NCBI GenBank assembly: GCA_021234155.1
Contig: JAJEKV010000060.1
Span: forward strand, 808,001-872,000
Origin: Isoetes taiwanensis
Lineage: Eukaryota; Streptophyta; Lycopodiopsida; Isoetales; Isoetaceae
DNA: 64,000 bases
Direction: 5' to 3'
Shown here: positions 1 through 11,127 of the stretch, in pieces
How positions within the stretch are numbered: position 1 is the first letter of the stretch
Layout: each line of letters begins with the position of its first letter
Program-made: the position numbers and the translations under genes
Notes under the pieces: model-generated
Told to the model about the DNA's origin: nothing
The model's input: only the letters and a program-made list of their open reading frames with translations
Database searches by the model: none

Positions 1-470
1 GGTGCGAATTTTGGGATTTGCTCGCCCACAATGGCATTGAAATCTCCAAGCAACATGACCTTGCCCAATTGTGCATCTTGTTGTATGTCATCATATAGAT
101 CGACATAGGGCTCCTGCTGTCCACATCAAGTGTGTGTGGTAAAAGTTGCTCTCAACATGTGGGAAGTAGCAAGCCGCCACAAAGAGAGGGCTGCTATCAT
201 TTGTTACGCACTTTCGTACCCACGGTATCTATTGTGCTGTCTGCCTTTGCACGAGGGGAGACCCGATTGGGCCAAGGTTGTGCAGTAGTAACACGCCAAT
301 TCCTCCATGTCCTCGTTTCCGGTGCACTCATTGGCCGGAGTAGCGGCTGGTATCTGGCAAATCGGGTAGCTTTGTGACCGGCATGTCCCCATGTTTCCAT
401 GAGGGAAGATAAGGTCCATGCCCATGGCGTGAATTGAGGCTGTCCTCCTTACGCCATGGAAAGCCACGGC
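1..470 (-). pseudogene. LINE (non-LTR retrotransposon) endonuclease-domain remnant
   Basis: Minus-strand translation shows pieces of an apurinic-like LINE endonuclease. From upstream to downstream these are an LMETWG motif near 400 (the family QETW position), GVLLLHNLGPIGSP near 290, CYFPHVESNFY near 160, and LLGDFNAIVGEQ near 20-50. GDFNA is the classic metal/phosphate-binding motif of the EEP fold. These blocks fall in different frames, so the copy carries several frameshifts. The reverse transcriptase would lie beyond the left edge of the window. In a working element this enzyme nicks target DNA for target-primed reverse transcription. Motif order is seen; assignment to a particular LINE clade is not possible. 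Confidence 0.72.
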
Positions 471-2110
471 AATTCCGGGATACCACGCTGAGGCCGCGAT
501 CCCTATTTAGTGGCATGCACGCCGCCACCAGGTCAGTGGTAGTGGTGGTCCCAAGGGGCGGGGAAGATGTGGATGCATTGCATTGGGGGGCCCCCTCGAG
601 AGGGACTCGGCGGGCGGAGTGCGCATCCCCTGTTTATTTGCCTGAATTCTGCATCCTTCCCGGACCAGCCCTGCTGCCCCTCCATGTCTGGCGGTCCCGA
701 CTTTGGCCAGCTCATGCCTTGAGGTCTCTTCTTTGTCTTTGGGGTCAAGTCTCGGTCAGCGTCTGAGCCGTCCCCTTCAACCGGCCTCGGCGGGATGGCC
801 ACCCCGCCTTCCGCACGCTCTCAAGCGTGAAGATGACCACGGGGGGTGATCGGTGACCCCCGGAATTCCATGGCGACTTCGCCTTTCCAATGGTCACGAG
901 TCTTTGGGAACATCATTTGGTCCAAGATCGTGTGCTGAGTCGGGAAGTGAGATGTTCTCCCGACTCCTCCATCGGGCCTCGCGACTACCACATTCGCGGC
1001 TCTGCATCTCGTTCACGGAGTTCGGCGGGGGCGCACGAGGTGTTAGTTGAGGTGGGTGAGGCATAAGGCGTGGTGGCGCCCGGGGTGGTGGCGGCCCGGC
1101 GTGTCGATGTGTCCGCCGGCATGTGTTCGGTTGTTGGCGTCTGTAGGTTGGTGGGTTGGCGGGGTTGGTGTGTTCTTTTCTTTGTGGTTTACGTTCTCCG
1201 GAGTGCGGGCTCGGCTCTTGCGGGGCGTTGTCATGTCTTGCCATCTCCGCGTGCAATGGTGGAGTTGCTCATGTGCCTCGGCATGGAGGCCCTTGCCTTC
1301 TTTGGGCAGCGCGGCATCAGCTCTGTAGCTCCGATCTCGTGCTAAATCCTTACTCCGGCTCGATTACTGCTGGCTAGCTTCCAAAGCAGCACGGAATCCT
1401 TGTCTCCGATGGCGGCCTCGCAACCTCGGCAGGGAGGCGGCACATTGCTCCTCGTGCCGTGGCCTTAGCCTCCTCAACCTCGGCACGGATCCGAGGCAGG
1501 GGTTACTGGTGTCTCTGCTCTACCGGTTCACGTCTGCGTCCCGGCTTCCATAGCCGCCAACCACGGTGTCTACACGCACCCTCATATCACGCAAGCTCCT
1601 GGCGGTATTCTTTGTCTGTCAAATTGTAGCAAGTGGATGCTATCATCTACACGTAAATGCGATCCTCCAATTACGTGATTCGTTGTTTTTTCGGCACACT
1701 GCCTGCGCAACATCAGAGATGTTATGTTCTCCACCTCTATCGGGAGGCACGCAAGGCGTTACCTTTGTTGGCCTCAACCCTCACTTTGAATGCGGCTCCA
1801 AGGTTCGTGGCGGATTATATTGGCCCTTTGTCGGGTCGACTAGGAGCCTTGGCTCGGGCCTCCCTCTTCATGGAAGATGTCTCCCCTCTGCCCAAGCCCT
1901 CTTCCTTGGTGGCCCAGCTTCATGGTCTTCAGAGAGGGCTGTCTGCGTGGGGTCAACGGTGGTTGGTGTGTTTGGGCCTTCCGGGGATGGGTTGGTGTGG
2001 TGCGGTAGCTCACCAACCAAGTGTGGGGTCCCACTGCGGGGGCGGTGTCGTGGCCATGACTTGGGGTATGACCCGGCGGCGGCTCCACGGATATCCGGTG
2101 TGTCTAGGCT
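471..2110. other. GC-rich stretch without recognisable gene
   Basis: This stretch is more GC-rich than most of the window. Several open frames overlap on both strands (for example 1566-2153 plus), but none shows a known domain, a splice pattern or a conserved motif. The overlap of long frames is what GC-rich sequence gives by chance. It could be decayed retroelement sequence continuous with the LINE remnant on its left. I see nothing firm in it. Confidence 0.4.
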
Positions 2111-3060
2111 GCCACAAAACCCTAGCACACAGCCCGGAAAAGTGCAGATTTGAGCACTCAAACAAAGACAAGCATGCAGTTATCATACACCTTGGAAAGC
2201 TCTCTGAACCAGCTTTCCAACAAGCCCAAGCACATGAAAATCTGACACCGGATGTGAGAGATACAGTCCGTCGAAGTGTCTACCGATTGCCACAGAAACC
2301 CTAGCACACAGCCCGGAAAAGTGCCAATTTGAGCACAGAAACAAAGCCAAGCATGCATATACCATACACCGTTGGAAAGATCTCTGAATCAGCTTTCCAA
2401 GAAGCCCAAGCACATGAAAATCGATAACGGGATGCGAGAGATATGACCGATCAAAATTCTGCCGCCAAGAGCGGAGACCAATCGAATACTTACTAAAACA
2501 TACGCCAATCCCTATATTGGTGTCGGACTTTCATCAACAACACCATCAGGAACTAGGGTATGAATTAGTAAAACATTCTCGTAACCTTCAATAAGAGTAC
2601 AACACACACCTTTCAACACCGCGTGGCCAAGGCCAACAACGGCATCAGGCGAGGGCTATACTTCTCAAAGAAGGAAGAAGAAGGGCTGCCACAAAAAAAA
2701 CCCCTAGCACACAGCCCGGAAAACAGCAGATTTGAGCACTGAAACAAAGACAAGCATGCAGGTATCATACACCATTGGAAAGCTCTCTGAACCAGCTTCT
2801 CAACAAGCCCAAGCACATGAAAATCGACAATGGGATGTGAGAGATATCACCGGTCGGGTCGAAGTGTCTCCAGGTTTGCCCACGAAACCCTAGCACACAG
2901 CCCGGAAAAGTGCCAATTTGAGCATAGAAACGAAGTCAAGCATGCTGGTACCATACACCGTTGGAAAGATCTCTGAACCAGCTTTCCAACAAGCCCAAGC
3001 ACATAAAAATCTGACACCAGATGTGAGAGATATGACCGATCAAAATTCTGCCGTCTTCAG
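2111..3060 (+). repeat. Four-copy ~180-bp repeat in two tandem pairs
   Basis: Four copies begin near 2111, 2290, 2688 and 2879 with CCCTAGCACACAGCCCGG. Each runs through conserved blocks including CAAGCATGC, ACCGTTGGAAAG (or a variant), CAAGCCCAAGCACAT and GTGAGAGATA. The first two are about 179 bp apart and the last two about 191 bp apart. Unrelated DNA at roughly 2470-2687 separates the pairs. Any long ORF read through the array follows the repeat and is not a gene. The unit looks like a minisatellite or fragments of a dispersed element. Confidence 0.8.
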
Positions 3061-3099
3061 GAGGTTGCCGAAAACAATATGGCTTAAAATGATTTGTAT

Positions 3100-4160
3100 T
3101 GGGTGTTGAGGTCATTGTTTGTTAATGACGTTTTTCGCAAGAGTCTACCTGGACGTTCGACTGCAGGAAGGACATGTAACCATGTACTTGATGATGCATA
3201 TTTTAAGAAAATTAAATATCATTTGGAGGTTGTGGAGCCAATGTTTTGATGTTGCACTTTGTGATGGCAATGATCCATGCCTTGGAAAGATTGATGAAGG
3301 GCTTGACAAGATGAATGAAAACATATGAAATTGGAGAAAGATGTAGCAAAAGTAGCAGAGTTAGTGGCATTGTGCAATGAAAGATGGAATAAATGTGAGT
3401 CTTAAATTCAAACTACTGCAATTTACTTGGATCCTAATTTCCAAGGATAAACGCAATGGATGGATCCTGCTATCTCAATGCACTTTTAAAATGTACTTAA
3501 CAGGATGGTTGATGAAAAAGATGATAGATCGAAAATAAGAGAGCAATATGCAAACTATAAGAGGAAAAAGGGGAAGTTTGAAACATTGGATGCACAAACG
3601 GCTCGCTTTAAATTTGCATCTGCGCTTTGTTGGGAGGAATATAGAGGAGAGACACTAAAATTGCAAACCATAGCAGTTCACATTCTTAGCCAAGGAACCA
3701 CCTCCTCTCCACTTGAGAAGCTTTTTAGCATCTTTTCACATGTCACAAGCAAGAAAAAAAATAAACTTCTTCCATGAAGAACATCATATTTGGTACTTAT
3801 AAGTGCAATTTTGATTTTGATTTAATCTCATAGACAACTGAGAAGGGAGCCTTACATTGGCTTTGCAAACAAGGCCTCTATTCTAGAGCCATATGATTGG
3901 AATGATGATGATGTAAACGAGCAAGAAGGAGAAGAGAAAGTCGTGCAAGATGTAGATAGCATGGGATTGGAATTGCAAATGAGGGGGAAGGAGATCATGA
4001 TGACGAAGGACAATAGCGATCATGACTATGAAGACAAGGAAGATACAGAACACGTTACGTTTCGCCAAATTATATTACTTCTTCAAATTCAAATGTTCTT
4101 TACATGGATTTTGGCACGAATACATATTCCCAACGTCAATAGCATTATTTAAACTTCAAC
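3100..4160 (+). pseudogene. hAT-family transposase, C-terminal half, decayed
   Basis: Plus-strand frames give hAT landmarks in order. Near 3230-3330 is a block ending in GKIDEGLDKMNENI. Near 3350-3450 is LVALCNERWNK followed by TTAIYLDPNF. At 3600-3770 is the dimerisation domain, with CWEEYRGETLKLQTIAVHIL and LEKLFSIFSHVTSKKKNKL. An acidic tail rich in Asp and Glu follows at 3895-4040. Stop codons and frame changes between the blocks (around 3400, 3430 and 3775) make it non-functional. The N-terminal BED zinc finger and the catalytic half are not visible upstream. No terminal inverted repeats were recognised. Confidence 0.78.
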
Positions 4161-5477
4161 AATCTGAATTTTTATGTCATATTTTCCTACTGTGCCATGT
4201 TCTAAGTTACAAGTAAATTCCAGTATTTATTGTTCTAAGTATGAGTAATTTATAGTATGAGTTGCATAACATGCAAATATGCTTTTAGGATAAGCACCTT
4301 TCAGATTCTACTGTTCAAAGTATGGCATATTTACATTGTAAATGCAATTATATGGTATATGATATTTGCCTGTCCATTTTTCGAGGTCTTTTTTTTTTTT
4401 TTTTTTTTTTTTTCATTTTCAATTCCAACTTGCCGTTTTCGTTCCGTTTTCATTTTTGGTAACTATGACGTTGATGGTGACACATGAACCCCAATTGGTT
4501 TCCCAGAATTACACCCAAGAAATTACTTAATCATTCTATTAACAAAGCCCGCATTCATGGCAAAGTTTTAAGCACACCCCAGAGATGTAAGTTACCTAGC
4601 TCGTAGCCTCTTTTGCAACACCAATAATGCATCCTAGTCTTAGAAATTTTATACCCTCTTTCAGGAGTCAGAACGTCAATAATGCATCTTTTAGTCTTAG
4701 AAATTCTGTTAAGTTTTTCCTAGCAACCCAAATCAATGTGTAACATAGAGTGACATAAACATTAATAAATTTGCCATCCCCAACTATATTTTAGACCAAA
4801 AAACATAACTCCCCAAATACCCCAATGTTCTCATGCACCAAAAAACCAAATTAGAAACTTTAGCAATCAAATACATGTCCAAAAGCAAAAGTTGATCAGC
4901 AAACCGCCTCCAAATCCACATAAAGTAATGGTTAGTCATCCCAATCAACCTGTGTTATGAGGTATGCTTTTCCTATAGGTTAAAATAAGATAAGATAATC
5001 ATTATAAGAGCATTGCTATCATGATTAAATAACTCATCTCCAGGATCTATGTTGCTAGATAGAACCGAGCCATAATAGAATGCCAATTTTCATGTAAATG
5101 GAAAATTGGATTATAAAGTAAACTTATTTCTCGAGAGTATATTTGTGATAACCAATCGTGCACAAAATGATATGAAAGTGATGTATGGTCAAAGATGAAA
5201 GCATTAGCAAGTCATTCAGTGCCTCTTTATAGACATGAAAACACAAGATAGGAGTGAGAATAATGGTAATAATGCTAGCCATATAAAAATCAATTATAAT
5301 AGTATAATAATGCTAGCATATACAGGAAAGCAATTCATGTCCATTCTAAACAACCAAGTGGACAATGGAATCAAGTATCATTTCAATTTACAGGAATATT
5401 CACTATTCACAAATATGAATAATATGCAATATACAATGAATATACATACAACTTTCAAGGCTGGGCAAAACTCTTCT
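4161..5477. other. AT-rich intergenic stretch with a 25-bp poly-T
   Basis: No coding pattern was recognised. An uninterrupted run of T spans 4389-4413. It could be the reverse of a poly-A tail from a retroposed sequence, but no element is attached to it. The stretch lies 3' of the minus-strand GT31 gene and probably includes its 3' untranslated region. Confidence 0.5.
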
Positions 5478-6380
5478 TCAAGATATAGTGCTGTTTGATT
5501 TATCCAGCAACTCAAAGTAAGACAAAACGTCCATCCATCTATCCAAGCCCTTTAGTTGATGGATGAGGATTGTGTCAGGAGTAAAATCATGAGCATAAGT
5601 GCCACCATAATCAGGATGATCATAGAAGTAATATTTCATGTTAGTTCTATGCTTAGCCTTGTGACCTTCATTAAACCAGAGCTTAGGAAGCAGATCCTCC
5701 TTTCCAACACTATGTTGTCTAGGGATAGGGGACTCAGAAATCCACTCAACAAGGTCCCAGGACACAGCATAGCCTTCACCTGTCATGAATCCAACATTAG
5801 GATCATTAGGAAGAGGAAGTCCATAGTATAAATCCTCGCGCGGGTGCGCGGCGAGAGACCGCGCCAAATTCTTAATTCTGATGTATGCATCATCATCTGC
5901 CTTCATCACATAATCATACCTGATGCCAAGGGCAGGAATGGTTGAAAAATAAGTGAAGGATTTGCCATGGTTCATATTCTCCTCGCAATCTAACACAATA
6001 ATGTCATTGAATTTCGAAATTTCGAGCCTGATCAGGTGTTGTTCTTCCTTTTTCTTTGCTCTGCATACAACAAAACGAACTGATACGACTGCATTACTTG
6101 GCGATGGCTGGAGCCCATATGCCAGCCTTAAAAGGCTTCTGCGTTCGAATTTTGCAGCCGTTGTGAGGATTCCGATCAAAATTTTGAGTTTTGGGGCGGA
6201 TGCAATCGGCAGGGCCGGCAAAGGCTGCCATTTTAGGGCTGCGACGCAGAGGATGCAGCAGGCTGAGAAGAAGAGGACGGCTGCCTGGATCATCTTCTTC
6301 TTACTGGGGATTCGATGGGTTCTTTTTGCTCGGATTTGGAGGTCTTCTTCTGTGTGCAGGATTTGGGCCGGAGCTGCCAT
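5478..6380 (-). CDS. GT31 galactosyltransferase-like type II Golgi protein
   Basis: The frame is intact, 300 residues in one exon. Residues ~29-50 form one hydrophobic segment after a basic N-terminus (KRTHRIPSKKK), as in a type II Golgi membrane protein. The lumenal part carries the GT31 signature: LLRLAYGLQ, VRFVVCRAK, the DxD metal-binding block YDYVMKADDDAYIRI (~157-171), then LYYGLPLPND, GYAVSWDLVEWI, a GKEDLLPKLW acidic block and a C-terminal HQLKGLDRWMDVLSYFE. The family transfers galactose or a related sugar from UDP-sugar to glycoproteins or arabinogalactans. The ATG at 6380 is the first Met after an in-frame TAA just upstream. The exact acceptor cannot be read from sequence. It is rather short for plant GT31 enzymes, and an upstream exon cannot be excluded. 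Confidence 0.85.
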   Translation of the reverse strand: MAAPAQILHTEEDLQIRAKRTHRIPSKKKMIQAAVLFFSACCILCVAALKWQPLPALPIASAPKLKILIGILTTAAKFERRSLLRLAYGLQPSPSNAVVSVRFVVCRAKKKEEQHLIRLEISKFNDIIVLDCEENMNHGKSFTYFSTIPALGIRYDYVMKADDDAYIRIKNLARSLAAHPREDLYYGLPLPNDPNVGFMTGEGYAVSWDLVEWISESPIPRQHSVGKEDLLPKLWFNEGHKAKHRTNMKYYFYDHPDYGGTYAHDFTPDTILIHQLKGLDRWMDVLSYFELLDKSNSTIS

Positions 6381-6669
6381 AGCCCGGCCTGCTCTGGCGG
6401 TTAAGGAATGCGGTTCCCCTGTTCCAGCCTCATGTTGTTATCCTCTTTTTGTTGCATTATGGATATAACTTGTATTATGGATTTTGGGCCGTCAGATGAC
6501 AGCCATTTAAAAAAAAAGACAATGGTCCAAAAGTCAAGATGCTCTCTAAGAGCATCCCTGCCCTCCATTTCAAGTCCTTTACAAGTCATACCTGGCTTGT
6601 TTGACTTGAACAAAAATACATGCAACTATAAATAAAACCATGGCGTATTCTCCAAAGAATACTGTTATA

Positions 6670-6705
6670 CCATTAGTTGGAGCATAAGAGAGCTCCAACT
6701 AATGG
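6670..6705. repeat. 14-bp-stem hairpin in unit A
   Basis: CCATTAGTTGGAGC at 6670-6683 is followed by an 8-nt spacer and its perfect reverse complement at 6692-6705. The corresponding place in unit B (about 8720-8820) lacks the left arm and instead carries roughly 60-90 bp of different sequence. Confidence 0.85.
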
Positions 6706-7069
6706 AGCTCCCTTATGCAAGGGGGCCAATGCCCCACTGGAATAAACACTGTCAGAAATATAAACAGGAAACAGGTGTCCAATTATCAAGCAAACAAATG
6801 TCAAATATTTACATTGAAATACCAGCATACAGAAGCCACATGGCAGAAATAGTTCAGATCACAACAACATATAAGTTCATCACACATAACCAGATAACCA
6901 GATGCAAGTTCAACACAAAGCTTCTCAATTCCCCGTCGGCTGCCCAGAGCAGCATGCGATGGTGATCAAAGCCGGGCGTATCTCCCCCGTGGTCGAGAGC
7001 CCTTGCCAAGCTCATGTGTGAGCGCCAACACATGCGACTCTAATTCCTACGGACACCAAGGCGGTCCCA

Positions 7070-8440
7070 TTACCCCGCCAGATAAAGGCGAGAATTTATA
7101 GCAACATAGAAGCTTCCTATCTGCCTTCTCAGGATCCTCAATGAGGCTGCAATCCTGTGCGCCTCCGTACCAACCTGCACAATGCTAGTCACAAATTCCT
7201 CAGCAGTAAAGACTTCCTCACTTTCAGGAGGATAAGCATGCGGGTTTGGATGAGAATCATCAATGGTAGAGGCCGATGATATCGGGACCAATACTAACAA
7301 CCACAGGTGGGGTCTCATCCATGGCGTCGCCATTTCCATCCATTTCTCAAGAAGACCCCGCACAAATTGGTACAAACCATAAACCGTAGAAATACAACGG
7401 CCAGATAAATACAAAGACTATACATCGCACAAGAAGGAACCACATGAAAGAAATCAACCCTTTGCCATGGTGTGGTCCCCCCGTACACAAGGATATAGTC
7501 CGCACCAACATCGGGATATCCGCTCGAAAGCTAAAGGTTCTCTCATGCAGATCCTCAAAGTTTGAGTCCTGTTAAACTCTTTGGAATGGCATCATCCCAA
7601 TAGCGCCTTCTACCAGGCCCATTCCTCTCAACAGAACAAACCCCCGAAGGATAACCAAAGATAATAGTTCTTATATGTCGGGCGTGCCGCCAGGATTAAG
7701 CAACACTCTCCATGCCGCCCGCACTCGTGTTCATTCACATGGGCGTAATTATGAGGAATAATCCAAGAACTACTTAATGTGTATTTTCCGACCTCAACAT
7801 CCCGCACAAAGTAAAGGTCGGGGCTTGGGGATAGTCGATTAACCCCATGATACATCACGTAATGGCATGCCTTATTTAAAAGATTCCTATTATCCAAGAC
7901 ACACAACCCTTTAGTATCACCCGCACCCCACCTTAAATAAAGATCCTTACCTTTTTCAATCATAGATTCGGAGATATTGTGCATATGACAACTATAGTGA
8001 ACTTTTCCAAAATCTTTCATACAATATCCTACCATTCCCTCAAAACAATGCGACCTATTATTTTTTCAAAGCTTTAAGACCAACACCACGCAAAGAAGCT
8101 TGGGAGACCAGTTGAAGTCTTTTTGATAGCATCATTCAAGGCCTTAGGACTTCGAATCGACCTCTCAAAACACCTCGAACATGTAAGTGATCAGCCGAGG
8201 AGCCCCTTTTCAAGGCTACACGCCCGCTAGACATTTGGAGTCACAAAATCGACAAGGGCATCATAGAAAGATTTGGGAACATCAATTGAATCCTTCGGGC
8301 TAGTATCCGGCAAAGGGATAGAATCGGCCGAGCCTGGCGGCGGATGAGCGGGCCATAGAGGCCATCGAACCGGATGGAAGATTTGCATGCCCAGCCCCTT
8401 GCCCTCCCCGGCCTCCCTTCTTAAAGACATCTCAAGCAAT
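7070..8440 (-). pseudogene. HUH/Rep-like endonuclease gene remnant in unit A (Replitron-like, tentative)
   Basis: Minus-strand reading gives DHLHVRGVLRGRF, in which HLH (8181-8189) fits the His-hydrophobic-His metal-binding motif. About 54 codons later comes GMVGYCMKDFGKVHY, in which YCMKD (8012-8026) fits the catalytic YxxK motif of rolling-circle Rep enzymes. Downstream are the conserved blocks HMHNISESMIEKGKDLYLRWG and VGKYTLSSSWIIPHNYAHVN. The two motifs are out of frame with each other and the gene is split into short ORFs. Relative to copy B, a ~34-bp stretch bounded by AACATC direct repeats is missing near 8285. Function is inferred from motif order only: single-strand nicking and joining in rolling-circle replication or transposition. 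Family identity needs a profile search. Confidence 0.5.
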
Positions 8441-8535
8441 GTAATCGAAAGAGGTAAAACACACGGACCAGCGCTAACTCACCCGGGGGGAAGACTAAGG
8501 AAAACCTGTAAGCCCTCGCAGGAAGATAAGCCAAC

Positions 8536-10688
8536 ATGGATTTTGGGCGTCGGATGACTGACCATTTAAAAAAAGACAATGGTCCAAAGTCAAGATGCTC
8601 TCTAAGAGCATCCCGCCCTCCATTTCAAGTCCTTCACAAGTCATACGGCTTGTTTGACTTGAACAAAAATACATGCAACTATAAATAAAACCATGGCGCA
8701 TTATTCTCCAAAGAATAATCTTTATATATGGCAGATCAAATATCAGCCCGAGCACGGGGAATCGAACCCCAAACAAGTAACCCAGCTCAGCCGAGCATAA
8801 AAGAGAGCTCAACTAATGGAGCTCCCTTATGCAAGGGGCCAATGCCCCAATGGAATAAACACTTGTCGAGGAAATATAAGCAGAAACAGTGTCCAATTAT
8901 CAAGCAAACAAATGTCAAATATTTACATTGAAATACCAAAGATACGAAGCCACATGGCGAAATAGTTCTGGATCACAACAACATATAAGTTCATCACACA
9001 TAACCGGATAACCGGATGCAAGTTCAACACAAAGCTTCTCAATTCTCGGTCGCCCGAGAGCTAGCATGCCCGATGAGTCGATCAAGCCGGCGTGATCTCC
9101 CGTGGTCGAGAGCCCTTGCCAAGCTCATGTGTGAGCCGCAACACATGCAGCTTCGATTAGGCACACCAAGACGGTCCCATTTACGCCAGATAAAGGCAGA
9201 ATTTATAGCAACATAGAAGCTTCCTATCCGCCTTCTCGGGATCCTCAATGAGGCCGCAATAACCGGCGCCCGGTACCAACCCCGCACAATGCTAGTCACA
9301 AATTCCTCAAGGTAAAGACTTCCTCACTTTCGGGAGGATAAGCATGCGGGTTTGGATGAGAATCATCAATGGTAGAACCGATGATATCGGGACCAATACT
9401 AACAACCACAGTGGGGTCTCATCCATGGCGTCGCCATTTCCATCCATTTCTCAAGAAGACCCCGCATAAAACTGTACCAACCATAAACCGGAGAAATACA
9501 ACAACAGATAAATACAAAAGACTATACATCGTACAAGAAGGAACCACATGAAAGAAATCAACCCTTCGCCATGGTGTGGTCCCTCGTGGTACACAGGGGA
9601 TATAGTTCTGCACCAACATCGGGATATCCGCCTCGAGAGCTAAAGGTTCTCTCATGCAGGATCCCCAAAGTTTGAGTCCTGTTCCGCCCTGGCTGGAATG
9701 GCATCATCCCAATAGCGCCTTCCGTGCCCATTCCTCTCAACAGAACAAACCCCGAAGGATAACCAAAGATAATAGTTCTTGTGTCGAGGAAGGCGGCTGA
9801 CCCGGCCAGGATTAAGCAACACTCTCCATGCCGCCCGCACTCTGTGTTCATTCACATGGGCGTAATTATGAGGAATAATCCAAGAACTACTTAATGTGTA
9901 TTTTCCGGACCTCAACATCCTCGCACAAAGTAAAGGGGGCTTGGGGATAGTCTACGACCCCCATGATACATCACGAATGGCATGCCTTATTTAAAAGATT
10001 CCTATTATCCAAGACACACAACCCTTTAGTATCACCGCACCCCACCTTAAATAAAGATCCTTACCTTTTTCAATCATAGATTCGGAGATATTGTGCATAT
10101 GACAACTATAGTGAACTTTTCCAAAATCTTTCATACAATATCCTACCATTCCCTCAAAACAATGCGACCTATTATTTTTCAAAGCTTTTTGAGACCAACA
10201 CCACGCCGGCCAAGCTTGGGAGACCGATTGAAGTCTTTTTTGATAGCATCATTCAAGGCCTTAGGACTTCGAATCGACCTCTCAAAACACCCCGAACATG
10301 TAAGTGATCACCGAGGAGCCCCTTTCAAGGCACGCCCCGCTAGACATTTGGAGTCACAAAACCGACAAGGGCATCATAGAAAGATTTGGGAACATCTTGT
10401 CCGAGAAAGGCCTAAAGTAACGAAACATCAATTGAATCCATTTCGGGCTAGTATCCGCAAAGGGATAGAATCGGTGATCATCTTGCAGATGAGCAGCCAT
10501 AGAGGCCATCGAACCGGATGGAAGATTTGCATGCCCGACCCTTGCCCTCCGGCCTCCCCTTCTTAAAGACATCTCAAAAGCATGAGCAACAGGAATCGAA
10601 AGAGGTAAAAACACACGGATCAGCGCTAACTCACTGCGGGAAGACGAAATCAAACTGAAGCCCTCAGCGGGGAAGATAAGCCAACATG
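8536..10688 (-). mobile_element. HUH-endonuclease unit, copy B of the tandem pair
   Basis: This is the second direct copy. It starts at GATTTTGGGCG near 8536 and ends at AAGCCAACATG near 10688, where unrelated sequence follows. It is slightly longer than copy A because it keeps the ~34-bp stretch near 10395-10430 and carries an insertion near 8740-8800. The insertion contains GGGAATCGAACCCC, which folds as a tRNA T-arm on the minus strand but has no complete tRNA around it. Coding orientation matches copy A. Confidence 0.6.
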
Positions 10689-10734
10689 CCGATCCCTTTC
10701 CCCGCCCATCCTCCCGGTTAGCAAATGGCGCCAA
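9039..10734 (-). pseudogene. HUH/Rep-like endonuclease gene remnant in unit B
   Basis: This repeats the blocks of copy A. An N-terminal segment with HRFYPFADTSPKWIQLMF and FRPFSDKMFPNLSMMPL spans about 10370-10490. Then come HLH (10298-10306), ALNDAIKKDFNRSPKLG, GMVGYCMKDFGKVHY with YCMKD at 10126-10140, and VGKYTLSSSWIIPHNYAHVN near 9850-9912. HLH and YCMKD are again one base out of frame. The intervening homopolymers (runs of A) differ in length between copies, so consensus error is a possible cause. A C-terminal part near 9039-9299 (IGSFYVAINS) is shared with copy A. The assignment has the same uncertainty as for copy A. Confidence 0.5.
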
Positions 10735-11127
10735 GTCTTTGGGCTTGGGAAGGGCGCCCTCCCAGACCTAAAAAAAAAAAATGGATCTGTATCGTCAAGA
10801 ACCCCAAATCTTTCTCTGGTATTCATACGGTTTGGTATACGAATACCACCTATTAACCTTAATAAATCATATGTTACAAAAATACCAAATTTGATTGTTG
10901 CAAGATTATAGCCTAGCCTATATTGAGCCATCAATATAGTAGGGCATAACACCCCAGTAGTAGGGTGTTTTGCATCTTACCAACTGGCCCTAGACTTTTA
11001 TGGTTTCCAGGGCTCGAAAATGAGAAAATGCGGCTGGCTTTTTGAGGCTATCAGAAAAAATATATGTTATTGCATTTTTTAGCGCTCCCACTATCTCCCC
11101 CCGATTGGGGTTATTTTATAAATTAGT
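10735..11127. other. Spacer between HUH pair and 12-bp-motif cluster
   Basis: This is AT-rich sequence with an A12 run near 10770. I recognise no gene or repeat in it. Confidence 0.4.

Larger units (their letters stand above)
6478..8535 (-). mobile_element. HUH-endonuclease unit, copy A of a head-to-tail tandem pair
   Basis: The unit starts at GATTTTGGGC near 6478 and ends with AAGCCAACATG near 8535. There the next copy begins directly with the same GATTTTGGGC. The two copies align along their whole length but differ by many small indels. The minus strand carries a broken gene with Rep/HUH-like motifs (described separately). Copy A alone has a 14-bp-stem hairpin at 6670-6705. No TSD or TIR was found. 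Head-to-tail repetition is what rolling-circle type transposition can leave behind, but unequal exchange would give the same picture. Confidence 0.6.

Noticed and set aside
1566-2304. Two long plus-strand ORFs (195 and 215 residues)
   Set aside because: Overlapping frames in GC-rich DNA; the second runs into the 180-bp repeat. No domain, no splice pattern.
5556-6468. Plus-strand ORFs opposite the GT31 gene
   Set aside because: Shadows of the minus-strand coding sequence; no independent features.
8745-8800. Possible tRNA gene on the minus strand in HUH unit B
   Set aside because: Only a T-arm-like stem-loop is present; no matching acceptor, D or anticodon arms at the right distance.
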